This document shows, piece by piece, positions 1 to 11,215 of a stretch of DNA of 64,000 bases. This DNA comes from Pelecanus crispus (lineage: Eukaryota > Chordata > Aves > Pelecaniformes > Pelecanidae). Position 1 is the first letter of the stretch; every line of letters starts with the position of its first letter. The stretch is taken from assembly GCF_030463565.1 (NCBI RefSeq), contig NC_134644.1:126171388-126235387 (forward strand), in the 5' to 3' direction. The position numbers and the translations under genes were made by a program. The notes under the pieces were generated by a model. It made no database searches. It had not been told where the DNA came from and worked only from the letters and a program-made list of their open reading frames with translations.

Positions 1-2551
1 CTTAGGAATATGCTTATAAATTCATCAATGTTTGTAAGATGCTCAGGTGCTAAGGTGTTTTGGTAATACGTATAAATATGTTGCCAGCAATGTGCCTGTA
101 GCACACATACAAAGGACACTTCTCAAGTCTCTGATGCTGAATGTCTATTAAAATGAATGCCATTTGATAGTGTAAAATCCACTCTAGATCAATTATTCAT
201 ATATAAATAGCAAAATAACAGCTACTGGACATGCAAAATTTATTAATAATAGCAGGAAAGTAATGCTTTTCTTGTGTTGTTTCTGAGCACGTAAGTCTGA
301 CTTTTATCTCCTTGATGTCCTTAGTTAATATATTACTGAATAAAAATGACCATGGTAGGCTGTAGGTGCACCATCAACAGGCTTAGAAAAGGATGAGAGA
401 AATTAATGTGTAACAGATCTATAAATACAAACTAAATAGCCTCATCCTGGTGAGTACTAGGCAATGGACTGCAAACAATGGCCAGGCTTGCACACATTTT
501 CTAAATTGCATCTCCCATTGCCATTGTCAGAGACAGAATGAAAAGAAAAACACCCATTTTTTCTTGTGAGCCTTATCAGTTATGCTCCATTGTCATGTGG
601 GGGATGTTTTTAATTTTATTACGCCCAAGTTCAGAGTCTAATCCAAAAATTCAGCAGGAGTATTGCCAGAGATTGCAAATAGCTGAATCATCTGAAGGCA
701 TCTGAAATAGGCAAGTCTAAATGGAAAGTTGTCGGCATTAACACAGCTGTTAACCAATATGGTTTGCACTTTCGTACATTCACAACTGTGTAACCATTAG
801 GAAAAAAATGAATGCAGCCCTTGAGTCATTTAGGATTTTTTGCCTTTTGCCATCAAAATAGGAACATATTTTGATTTAGCAGAATATCAGTGGTCTCAAG
901 GTGGTGGGATACACATCCTGTAACCATTCCACACAGAAACGTGCGTGTCCATGGCCTGCTCTGACAAGAAGTCTCACCAGAGCCAGCTCTCATTTTGTTC
1001 TACCACCATTTGGAATAACTCTGTAATTATTTTTATCAATATATCAATATAATTTTATACTTCGAAAAGAAAATATTGTTAGGGTAAGTGTGTGAAAACC
1101 ACTTTGGTATCATCCTTACATTTCATTTCTCTTAGAAAAGCCTATGTAGAATGGCTGCATTTTTAATAGTTGCATAAGCACACTGGGGAATAAAAATGAC
1201 AGGTCCGATGTGTGACAGACTTGCAGCATTCTACAATACTTCATATGTGCGCATTTCAGTGTATTACATCACAAGCTTTGCCATACCACACACCATAAAT
1301 GTCGCAGACAAAATTGTCAGCAAAAGTTTCATCTCAAAAGTTCCACTGGCTTCATTATACACACTCTGAATTAAGAGCTTGCAGGACAAACTTAGCACAT
1401 ACAGTGAAATAACTGAATGCAGTATGCCCTGATTTCCCTCATACTGAGGTATCAAAAAATGTTAACTATGTCAGAGCAGATCCTCCTCCCCCACAAAGCA
1501 AACTGTTGCTGATTTTAACTTTACATTCAGTTGAGCTCTCTGTTGAAATCAGCTATGACTAGATTGACTGACTTGATATTTTAAGTTCCTGAGTAAGTAG
1601 CTTTTTACTTCCTCATTTATCCTTAAAATAATTTCCTTGATTAGCTTTAGCTAAGATTAAAGTATTTTCACTTGTGACATGCCTTTGACACAAGTATTTG
1701 ATGACAGGCATGAGTCTTCTTCACAGCATTACTTCTTTCATCTTTTGCCATCAGTAAGTACTTTTAAAGAGAGTCAGCCACATGAAACCCCTACAGTATG
1801 AACATAAAGAAGTGAAGAGTGAGTCTAGGATTCACAGTAAAGCCCACAAGCAATATTCAAGACAGCAGGGGCTGAGGTGCAAAGTTTATGTAAAACTAGG
1901 CAATATGGCAAATTCTTGGCAATATATATTCTTGTTTTGATTTGTAGGTGAAAAGAGAAAGAGGAGGTGAAAGAGCATCCAGACCTTTTCCTTGGGGGGC
2001 GGAAGGGGGGTGTGGTGTGAGGGGACGAGAGGGGAAAAGAGAGGAAAAAAAAGAAAAATCTGGGAAGTGCTTTAGACCTCAGCACCATCCATTCAAGTCA
2101 TTACAGCAAAAACCAAGTGCATACAGAGTTATAGGGTCAGAGTCTACATCCCTGATCACAAATGAACAGCACCTGACTGCACCAGCAGCCCCTCTCAGAT
2201 CACCAGGAAATGATGAATAGGAAAGCCCAGTGGTTTAAATGACTGGACCTTGCAGTCCCATCTAACTCATTTGTGTTTTATCACTCGAATTGCCTTCTGT
2301 TAACGAAAATGAAAACAGAAGGGACTTGACATAGGATCAACTCTACTGCTATCTTACCTGACAAATAACCACCCTAACCCTAAGATCTTCCAGTAATGAG
2401 GATCCAACAGTCTCCCTGCTGATACAAGTCCTTTACCACTGGAAAGTTCAACTGATGGCTTAGAACTGATAGCCTAAACCTTCCTTTTTGCAGTTTCTCA
2501 TCCTCCATGAATGCGGAGAGCACATCAGCCCTTTTTAATATATCTTTTAAA

Positions 2552-2630
2552 TATCATGGAATTATAGAATGGTTTGGGTTGGAAGGGACCTTCAAAGATT
2601 ATCTAGCCCAAATCACTGGGCTGGTGATTC
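2552..2630 (-). repeat. CR1 LINE 3'-end fragment
   Basis: The segment reads on the + strand as the reverse complement of a CR1 3' terminus: a degenerate ATAGAAT motif, then TTTGGGTTGGAAGGGACCTT and ATCTAGCCC. Only about 80 bases are recognisable. It lies about 200 bases before a sense-oriented CR1 copy, so the two are separate insertions or a rearranged pair. Confidence 0.75.
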
Positions 2631-2825
2631 TGCCTTACTGAAGTTTCTTTGACTCCATGAGGATGGGAACCAAGATTTCCTTTTATCTTCAGATTGACTG
2701 GTTTATCTTTATTAGCTTGAAGCATGTGAAATCTCCTGAGTGCCCTTCCCACTTTATAAATCAAAGACAGAAAATTTAAGAATATGTATATAGACTGTGT
2801 CCTGAAGTTTTTTGCTTTTCCAGTT

Positions 2826-3403
2826 AACTTGGTTAACTGCATGGGTGCAGCCTCACCTTGAGCACTGTGTGCAGTTCTGGGCCCCACCATTTAAGAAGTA
2901 TGTTATGGTCCCTGAACACATCCAGAGGAGGAGGGCAACAAAGCTGGTGAAAGGGCTGGAAGGCATGTCCTATGAGCACCGGCTAACAACTCTGGGTTTG
3001 TCCAGTTTGGAGAAAAGGAGGCTGAGGGGGGACCCTCCTTGCTCTTTACAGCTTCCTGAGGAGGGGATGTAGAGAGGGAGGTGCTGATCTCTTCTCCTTG
3101 GTATCCAGCGATAGGATGTGTGGGAATGGCTCAAAGCTGCACCTGGGAAGGTTCAGACTTGACATTAAGAAGCATTACTTTACCAAGAGGGTGGTCAAAC
3201 ACTGGAACAGGCTTCCCAGAGAGGTGGTTGATGCCCCAAGCCTGTCAGTGTTTAAGAGGCATTTGGCCAATGTCCTTAAAAACATGCTTTAACTTTTGGT
3301 CAGCCCTGGAGTGGTCAGGCAGCTGGACTGGCTGATCGTTGTGGGTTCCTTCCAACTGAACTAGTCTATTCTGTTCTGTTCTATTCTATTCTATTCTATT
3401 CTA
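2826..3403 (+). repeat. CR1 LINE fragment (5'-truncated) with (TTCTA)n tail
   Basis: This is the 3' part of a CR1 non-LTR retrotransposon. Conceptual translation gives the C-terminal reverse-transcriptase-region signature ([12 protein letters not shown], then a LEKRRLRGD-like motif) in frames broken by indels. After it come the conserved [13 protein letters not shown]-like stretch and the 3' UTR. The tail is a run of TTCTR pentamers from about 3358 to 3403, which is the CR1 3' microsatellite. It is an inactive fossil and is not expected to be expressed as a gene. Confidence 0.85.
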
Positions 3404-6400
3404 CCAACTGTACAGCAGAACAATACTTTGTTTGTATGTACCTAAACACTCTCTGTCACGTAAGTTTTCCCAGAAAGAGAGCCACACTACCCTGAAAAAA
3501 CAGTCCACAGACAACTTCAGAGCAGCCTCAGTTGCTACGCAGGGGAAAACAACAAAAGAGTTGCTCTGCCACTCCTTGTTCCGTACACATAAAAGACAGT
3601 ATTTCATGCTGTCAGACAGTAACAAAAAGCCGGTGTTCGGGCGAGTATCTGGTCTGGCTTTCACAGCTCCGCCAATCCCACAGCTCACAGCTCAGCAGGC
3701 GTATTCATTTCTACAGCTACAGTCGGCACCTGGAAAGTTACACAACCCAGCCACACCAGGAAAGAAAAACCACGGAGGCAGCAAACAGGAGACTGGGTAC
3801 AGGGGAAAGAGCTGAAGAGAGAAAGATAAGGAGAAAGCAGTCGAGTGAGAGAGAGGCGGTAAAGGAAAAGAAAAGGCGGGGGGTTGGGATTCTTCTTGGT
3901 GGTCATAAGGGACTAAAGAGCTTGGATTTGTTTAAGGAGTGTGACAGGAGTCATGGGGAATCAAAACCACAGTCAATGCACACGGGAAAAACAATGACTC
4001 CATTCCGAGAGTGCCAACTGTTTACTTAAAGTATCAAACTCTGTCACTAATGTTCTTCTTTCCTCAGTCCATTCAATTTTCCCCCTCAAGGGTCCTGGTC
4101 CTGTAAGCACTTCGAAACTGGTAACTGTACCTAATGCAACTGCTCTGGTCCCAAGAGCTGTCTGGGGGTTAGGAACCCTCTCTGTGATGTGCCTATATTT
4201 TCACAGAATATGCATTACCCACTATATATTTTGAATAACTAAATATAATCTTGATATATTCATGTACAGCCTCAATACATGGCTTTCTACTGGGATCTTT
4301 TCCCAAAAAACAACTGGCAGCTGGGGCCACGGTGCTGTAAAGAATCTTTAAACAATGCAGAAAAGATTAATGACATAATTTCAAATAGCATGAAATATTT
4401 GCATAATAGCTTCATATGAATCATAAATTAATTTCAACATTTCATTACTAGGAATATACATTGGCGTTTCCACCTTAACACCATTTGCTAAATACTGCAC
4501 TTGTCTCATTTGATTGAATCGCTTGTCTAAAAGAAGAAACTGTACTTTTCTAGAGAAAAAATACAAAACAAACCAAAACACAGCCGCAGTACAGTTACCT
4601 TTGCTTTTGTAAGAAGCAGGGGTGGACTCTGCTGGTCTGATCTAAAGCGTGTCCTTGTCCTCCACGCCAGGGAAGCCAGCAGTTGCCTGGCACTGCTGTA
4701 AAGCATTATTCAGCGTGAGGAGGGAGCGGCGGGCAGAGCTGGGGACAAGGCAAGGTTTCGGGTGAGTCACCAAGGGCCAGCCACTGCCCCTTCGCCGAGG
4801 CCACTCGGCGCGATGGTAACTCGCTACAATACTTGTGCTTGCAACTATTATCCCTGAAAGCAAACACTTTCCGAGGAAAGTCAGGTTGTTTCAGAAGGCA
4901 ATTTATGTGCTGTTCAAAGCTTATCAAGAGAATTTAGACAGGTGTTTGTACTTTGAGAAAAAGAGCAACCTGGTGCATGCCTCACACCTTCGAAAGCCCC
5001 CTTCCTCACCAGGCACGGAAGAAGGGCTCCGCTGCTTTTATGGTTTGAAATGCAAAGATGAACTTCCTCTTTGTTCGGCAGTGTCAGTGAACTCTGAACT
5101 GCTGCTGTCTCCAGAGGGAAATCAAAGATCTCACGTTCCATGGATCCTTCCGTGCAAACTGATTGTAGGGGCAGAACTGCGTCTGGGTTGTGGGAGGAGT
5201 GCTCAGCAGCTACCAGGTTACAGTGGAGGAAAGGCAAAAAGAAATTTGACTTCCGTGGTCGGTGACACAGCTACTAGCTGCATTAGAAGTAAGTGTTTGA
5301 CATTTATTTCATAACGTCAGGCAAATTATTTCTGTAAAATGTGAAAAATAGAGGTTTTCCATAAAAGGGAACTGAGGAACCTTCATAATATTGAAATTAT
5401 TCCTACTTCGATCGATTAAACAAGTAAAAAAAAGCCCCAAACTTTTTCGTGATGACTGAGGGTCTTGTAGGATGTGCAGGAAATGTAGCTGACCCATGTG
5501 AAAGTTATAAGCAACATAAGAACAGACGTCTAAGCTCTGGCAGAATAATTTGCGGAACAGCTTCTGTCTCTCTGTGGCTATTGAGCTCTGTGAAGAAGAC
5601 ATGATTCTACTCATTCCTCCTGTAAACACATAGGTAACTTCAAAGGGAAATCAGTGCTAAGTAAGGATTTTTCAAAGAAAATTAAATTAGCTTTTTACTC
5701 TATCATATCAGCATTTAAAAAATTGGCAAATAGTTGTAAATACATATATTTACTAACACCTCATTAACAGTGCGTTGGAAACACAAACAACATTTTTTTC
5801 AGAATTCCAGGGAGCTAACTTCCAGATAAAGAAGAAAGTCGTAAATCAAGGTTCTTCTCTTTCAGCCTTTTGATGTAAAGAAATACTTTCAAGTTATGCT
5901 TAACCATCAGGCTAGGAAATGTAATATACAGCTAGAATTGGAATCTGCTTCTAAATCACCAAATTAAAAGTCATGTAACACGAAGCCTCTCCGAGACACA
6001 CTCTGCCTCATTTACCTCAAACAGGAATTACTAAAAGAGAATTTCACAGTACTTTTGCTAACATTAGCTGCAATGGCTACATTGGCTGTTAAACCTGTAC
6101 CTGTACAAATTACACCCCTGCCCTTGAGACGCTGACAAAAATCCTCAGAGGATCTCAGGGTGTATTCTTGTGCAAACGCACACGTTTGTTCGGCTACAAA
6201 GTGATCAGTCCGGCGCAGTGACTCAGAGACAAAACCAAGAAAGAATACGGAAACCCTTAATACTGTGCATTTCGCGTATACTGGTGTCTTTGTTTCTGCC
6301 TTTCGTTTTCTTTAAATTAAGAAAATTGTGTTAATGCAAGGGTATCAGCAAACTCTGTGAGTTGTGATATTCTAAGTAAATAATACAAATAGAAATACAT

Positions 6401-6469
6401 TAACTTCAGAATAAATCAAGGTAAAACTGTGTCCTTTGTGATCCCCATGTAAATTGTAATTGTTGCAGC

Positions 6470-6481
6470 TGACGTCACGTG
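6470..6481. promoter_or_regulatory. CRE palindrome overlapping an E-box
   Basis: The sequence TGACGTCACGTG contains a full 8-bp CRE palindrome (6470-6477). It overlaps a CACGTG E-box (6476-6481), about 840 bases upstream of the DSG2 start codon. A perfect match of this kind is a plausible CREB/ATF or bHLH site, but occupancy is inference. Confidence 0.3.
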
Positions 6482-6949
6482 GAATGTGAAATTATTTGTC
6501 ATAAAACGCAACAGTGATAAGGGGACATAATGTAATTGGAAAGACTCCCATAAGGCTGGCTGCCTTGCCGGGCCCTGGTAGTATCACACATAGTATCACA
6601 ACCATCCACTTAGGAAATTATTTACAACAATTGAGTGTGATCTTAGCAGTATTAATTAGTTAAGTGCCTCGAAGAAGAGAGGACGTACAGGAAGTATATC
6701 CAATTGTTTCGCCATCACGAAGAATCAGTTATGCCTTCGGAAGCATCAGTTAATCAGGTGTATCCAGGAAAGATCTCTGCCAGATAAGAGCAGGAAGGAT
6801 ATGGCTCGGAGCGTATTAAAAAGGAAGATTACGGGGCAGGTTATGCTAAAGCAACTCGCGATTTTATTTTCCCATGAGACTGTATTCCTGTCAATTCCTC
6901 GTTAATTTATCGTTTTGTTGTCACAGTTGCTTTGCATGCCTCCCCCACG

Positions 6950-7660
6950 CTCCAACTCGCTTTTCTTGGCCGGGGATGGCGGGGAGGCGGCGGGTAATAA
7001 AAATCAAACTCTGAAACCCCAAGGGCAATGGCGGCCGCCCGCCCGACGGGCTGGGCCGGCGGCCCCCCCGGGCCCTGGGCAGCCTCCGCGGGCGGAGCTC
7101 GGCGGGGCGGCGGCCGGGGCTCCGCGGGCCGGGCCGGGGCGGGCCGGGCGCCACCTGCCCCCCTTCCCGGGGCGGCGCGGCTCCCCGCCCGCCACACTCC
7201 ACCCACCCGCGGCTACTTGTGCGCCCCTCGACGGGCCGCCGCCATTTCCCTTCGCGGCCGACCCGAGGCGGTGACCGCGTCGCGCGCAGGGCGCGGAGGA
7301 GACGGCGGCCATGTCGGGGGGCCCCGCCGCGGCGCTGCGCCTGCTGGCGCTGCTGGTGAGTCCGGGCCCCGACGGAGCGCACCGGGCCGCGGGGGTCCCC
7401 CGCTACCGGGGCGGGGGGGAGGGCGCTGCTTTGCCGCGGGCCGGCCGGGGCTGTGGCGCGGAGCGATGCCGGGGGCAGGCGCCGAGCGGGGAGCGGCCCC
7501 GGCGCCGCGGGGCTTCGTGCGCGGCCGCGGGGGAGAGCTCTTCCCCTCGGGGCGTGGCAGCGCTCCCGCCGCCGGCTGCCTGCGGCTGCGGACGGGGCTT
7601 TCTCCCTCTCTTTGGGAAGTAGGTAAACGCAATCGCCGTTTGCCGTCCGAAGGCAGCTGG
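6950..7660 (+). promoter_or_regulatory. DSG2: CpG island promoter of DSG2
   Basis: The sequence changes abruptly from AT-rich to very GC- and CpG-rich here and returns to AT-rich after about 7660. The first coding exon (7311-7355) sits inside the island. No TATA box is visible at a suitable distance, as expected for a CpG-island promoter with dispersed start sites. The 5' UTR probably lies within about 7150-7310. The start codon context has G at -3 (GGCCATGT), which is adequate. Long open frames on both strands here are products of GC bias. Confidence 0.8.
7311..7355 (+). CDS. DSG2: DSG2 exon 1: start of signal peptide
   Basis: This exon encodes residues 1-15 (MSGGPAAALRLLALL) and ends in phase 0 at a GTGAGT donor. 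The Leu-rich stretch forms the first half of the signal-peptide core. The ATG is the first one compatible with the downstream frame inside the CpG island. Intron 1 is 6.6 kb, the largest in the gene. Confidence 0.85.
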
Positions 7661-8615
7661 AGGTAGAAAAACCCGATAAGAGCGGTGTTTCGAGGGGGTG
7701 GGGTTTTTTTTGGGGTGCCAGGAGGAGCAGGAGCGCAGTGAAAGAGTTCGTCTTCGTGTTCAGCGTACTATCTGTGTTAATAAATGGCATTATCTTTTTG
7801 AAGGAATAGTGCCAGGAGGGAAAACGGATCATAAAGCGTGATTTAATTGGAGTTTTTTATTGCCTTAGAGAAATGATACCAAATTCTTAGCAATCCAAGC
7901 CATTTCAGGCTCACTCCTTCCCTGCCCTCAACTGGTTTTTAGCCATCGGCCTTTAGACCTTCCATCCTCCGAAATACCTTTTCAGGCTAAAAGCAAGGAG
8001 TGTTCCATAACAAACTGAGACCAAATCGCCTGGGTTTGTTTTTTTTTTTTTTTTTTTGTTTCTTTCTCTGTTTTATTTGCATGATGCTTTCTAGCTGTTT
8101 CTAGATGTTCTACAGAAAGCTCTCCTTCAGCTCTGCGGCACTGTCCTTTAGCTCTTCACCTGGCCAGGCTGGCAAAATGCCTGCAGAAGTTCGTCCGCCG
8201 CCGCTGCTCAGACAGAGGCGAGCGTGGAGGCCAGGCCGTGGGCTGCGCGGGCGAGCTGCCGAGGAGCTGGGCAGTGTTCAGCAGCAGCTTGTTGCGTGGT
8301 CGCGCTGGCAGGTGCTGTGGATCAGGGCCTTGCTCCCTGAGCTCAGGATCCTGCAAAATCAGATTTGTTAGCTGGAGACCTGTTGCCTGATGACTTTAAC
8401 GTAGACTTGTGGTTGGCCACAAGTCAGCCAGCCGACCCTGTTCTTTGCAGCGAGCTGCGAGCGACGGTTTGGTTGGAAAATGTTTTATCCTTCTTTTGCC
8501 CAAAAGAGCAATGGGAAACATGGGGGGTGCTGCTTGCACAAAAGTTTTCACCGATTCTCTTGGTAATACCTGAAGCCACGCTGTTGTCCATTTTGGTGGG
8601 CTTGTGCTGGTTCAG

Positions 8616-8817
8616 GATCATAGAATCATAGAATCATGGAATCATGGAATGCTTTGGGTTGGAAGGCACCTTTAGAGGTCATCTAGCCCAACCCCCCTGC
8701 AGTGAGCAGGGACAGCTTTAACCAGATCAGGTTGCTCAGAGCCCCGTCCAACCTGACCTTGAATGTTGCCAGGGATGGGGCCTCCACCACCTCTCTGGGC
8801 AACCTGTTCCAGTGCTA
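8616..8817 (-). repeat. CR1 LINE 3' fragment in DSG2 intron 1
   Basis: This antisense CR1 3' end begins on the + strand with repeated ATAGAATCATGGAATCATGG. GCTTTGGGTTGGAAGG and the long conserved 3' UTR follow, down to the CTCTCTGGGCAACCTGTTCC motif. It is nearly identical to the copy starting at 41071, so both belong to one relatively young subfamily. Confidence 0.9.
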
Positions 8818-8842
8818 ATGGAAATCCAGTGCTAATGGAAAT
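8809..8842 (+). repeat. 17-bp tandem duplication
   Basis: The unit CCAGTGCTAATGGAAAT occurs twice in direct succession at the inner end of the antisense CR1 fragment. The first bases of the unit (CCAGTGCT) are CR1 sequence. The duplication therefore probably arose at the CR1/flank junction after or during insertion. Confidence 0.8.
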
Positions 8843-9431
8843 CCAGGATGATGTTGGTTTTGCCTGAAGAAACGAGGAAAATTATTTTTCTCAATCCTCA
8901 TCATCTTCAGTCTCAGCTAAAGCTGCGGCAGGGTCCGGTCTACTAAGAGTGAACTCGGTTTGGTGCCTAAATGCCTCAATGTTGGATAGAACATTAGAGC
9001 AGATAAAGCTGCCTTGGTTGGCTGATGTCGGGAGCGAGAGAGGCACTGCTGGGTTTTGCCTGTTGTGTTTGGTCGCTTTTTTGGTTTGTTTTTTGTCCCT
9101 CATGTGGACGAAGCCATTCATGTGGTAGCAAGTCTAGTTGCTTGTTCGAGAGCATCAGATTAGGGTAATTTATAACTTAAGACATGCAAAGATGGCACTG
9201 ATAACTTCAGAACCTTAAGAAACTACTGAAAAACAAAACCAGTCTAAAAGTAGTGTCTTCCCAAAGCATATTCTACCCTAGAAGCGTTGAGAACTGTAAG
9301 TTCTTCCTCTCCCTGTTTTTCCTGGAAGTATCTCTTGGTCATCTGCACTCCCTCCCTGCCTGCAGGCTGCATCCCTCTATCTTAATCCCCGGGTGCCTCG
9401 CAGAGGTCACAGCAGCTTTCCCCATGTCCGT

Positions 9432-9543
9432 GCCTCCGATGCTTTTCCAGGAATGTCCGGGCATGCCAGGCAGTAGTACACCCTTAGGCCTCCGGCGCTT
9501 TTCCAGGGATGTCCGGGCATGCCAGGCAGTAGTATACCCTTGG
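9432..9543 (+). repeat. 56-bp tandem duplication in DSG2 intron 1
   Basis: Two adjacent copies of a 56-base unit (9432-9487 and 9488-9543) differ at only a few positions. Both contain TTTTCCAGG, ATGTCCGGGCATGCCAGGCA and AGTAGTA. The unit is GC-richer than the surrounding intron and holds the near-palindrome CCGGGCATGCC. I do not recognise it as a named repeat. Confidence 0.85.
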
Positions 9544-10184
9544 GGTTGGGCTTGACTTGGCCTGTGTCCAGGGCACACACCCAGAGCCATGGGCCTGCCG
9601 GGCGGGCACGGCTATCCAGGATTACTAGGCTGGGAGGTTTCTCAGTCATTTCTGAAGGGGGTGGACATCTCGTCTTCAACAGAAGAAGTCTTACAACACT
9701 TCTTAAATTTGAGTGAAAGAAGACTTGGCAGATGTATGAATCTTACTATGCTAGTAGCAAAACTTACTTTTCCTCGGAATGTCTTCTCAGATTGTACTTC
9801 CTTTATGTTTGGGATGTTAGACTTAGGCTGGGTATGATGAAACTCAGTCCAGGATACATTAGAACACTATTGTAATGTCAGAGCCCATAGCAATTACTTT
9901 TCAAAATTCACAGAAACAATTTAAATATTAAAAAAAAAAAAAACCAACTTGATGCTTAGTTTTAGAAAGAGCAAAGGTGACATAATTCAAAGCATCCTAG
10001 CTTCTATCACCAGTAGCATGTTGAAACATGGTAAAAATATTTACAAGCATCTGTGCATTGATTCAAAAACTTAATATTTTTCCAGAAAGGGGGGAAAAAA
10101 CAGCACCATAGTGAGATACGAAAGCAGGTGAGAAATACATAAGATCTAGCGTTTTATTCATCCTATTGAAGTAAAGTGGTGTAT

Positions 10185-10470
10185 TATTTTGGACACCAGA
10201 CTTGGGAATAAAGTGAATCTGCCCAGGAGAGACTAGAGGAGAGCAAAAAATGCAATCTAAATTTGGGAAACCTGTTTTATGATTCTTGAAGTGAGATTAA
10301 AGAACTGGGAACTCAAAAAAGAAAGTGGGTAAGATGTGTGATAAGTTTTCAGTTATATGAAGAGTAATTGTGAAGAAAAGGGAATTACACTGTTCGATGA
10401 AGGCATTATCAACATGGCAAAGAAGGAGATTCAGTTTGAGATTGACATCTCAATATAGGTGTTTGAGTTT
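10185..10470 (+). repeat. Old, diverged CR1/L3-like LINE fragment
   Basis: Weak but extended similarity to the sense strand of old CR1-type LINEs can be read here. Landmarks are a CTAGAGGAGAGCAAAAAATG segment, AAAGAACTGGGAACT, and a later AAGGAGATTCAGTTTGAGATTGACAT stretch, in the order expected. It is much more diverged than the other CR1 copies, so it is an ancient insertion. Confidence 0.5.
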
Positions 10471-11057
10471 CTGTTATGCTAAATGGAGATGCAGTGGATG
10501 CAGAGTGCACCTATTTGGTTGGATCAAATTGTGCTTTCAAAGCAAATCTCCAGAGTGTGTGAATCTGATCCCTCCTGGGTGAAACTGCATTGGGAAATGC
10601 ATCCATCTGCTTGTGGGTGTTTGGTCTGTGGCACCAGGCTAATTCTAGTCTGAAGTAAGAACCACAAAACATGGGTTGTTGTAGTGTTGGGTTCTCAGCA
10701 GCAACTGCTGTGCTCTACCAATCCTCTCGTATTGGGCTTACATAGTAGACCTAGCTACAGTCAGTGGAGTCCAGAGAGAAATAGCAGGTGTGGGCTGGCT
10801 TTGGGGTGAATTGAACTGCTCTCTGATATCCTTGTCTGTATTGGGTATATTTCTGTTGAATATGACAGAAGTTTAGACACTTAGCGTTCATTTAGACATG
10901 TAAATTTGTGTGCTTCAATCTGAAACTGAATCTCATCCAAACACCAATATGATCAACTTGCAAAGAGCTAAAAATTAGGATAATAAAATTAGGATAAAAG
11001 TTAACAAAGACTTTTCCATCTGTTATGTTAGCTAGGCACCGCCTTAGGTTAGCTAGC

Positions 11058-11215
11058 TAGGCTGTGGGACCTCCATCAGTCGTTTTTAAGAACAGGTTAA
11101 ACAGTTGTCAGGAAGCACTTAGTGTAGTTTGTCTTGCCCCAGGGCCAGGAGATTAACTAGTAGATAACCTTGGATGGTCTCGTCAGCCTGCTTCTCTCAG
11201 TGTGGAAGATCTGCA
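11058..11215 (+). repeat. Old CR1-like LINE 3' fragment
   Basis: The stretch reads like the 3' region of an old CR1 subfamily: CTGTGGGACCTCCATC, AAGAACAGGTTAAACA, CTTGCCCCAGGGCCAGGAGA and a diverged GATGGTCTCGTCAGCCTGCTT. It may be the continuation of the copy at 10185-10470, although about 590 bases of other sequence lie between. Confidence 0.5.

Larger units (their letters stand above)
1..6900. other. Intergenic region upstream of DSG2
   Basis: This is AT-rich sequence without exons I can recognise. Open frames in it are short, lack splice context and do not resemble a known protein. It carries CR1 LINE pieces at about 2552-2630 and 2826-3403. A modestly GC-richer patch lies near 4640-4830. 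A CRE/E-box-like element lies at 6470. In other amniotes another desmosomal cadherin gene lies upstream of DSG2, but I see no cadherin exon here, so that neighbour is probably outside the window. Confidence 0.6.

Noticed and set aside
3432-4029. Two overlapping open frames of 127 and 165 codons after the CR1 copy
   Set aside because: They overlap in different frames, have biased Lys/Arg/Glu composition from a purine-rich stretch, and match no family.
4835-5314. A 159-codon open frame upstream of DSG2
   Set aside because: No similarity to a known family is visible, there is no splice or promoter context, and an opposing open frame of similar length overlaps it.
6921-7832. A 303-codon open frame on the minus strand over the DSG2 CpG island
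   Set aside because: It is Arg/Pro/Gly/Ala-rich low-complexity sequence as expected from CpG-island composition. Open frames appear there in several frames on both strands, with no domain and no splice support.
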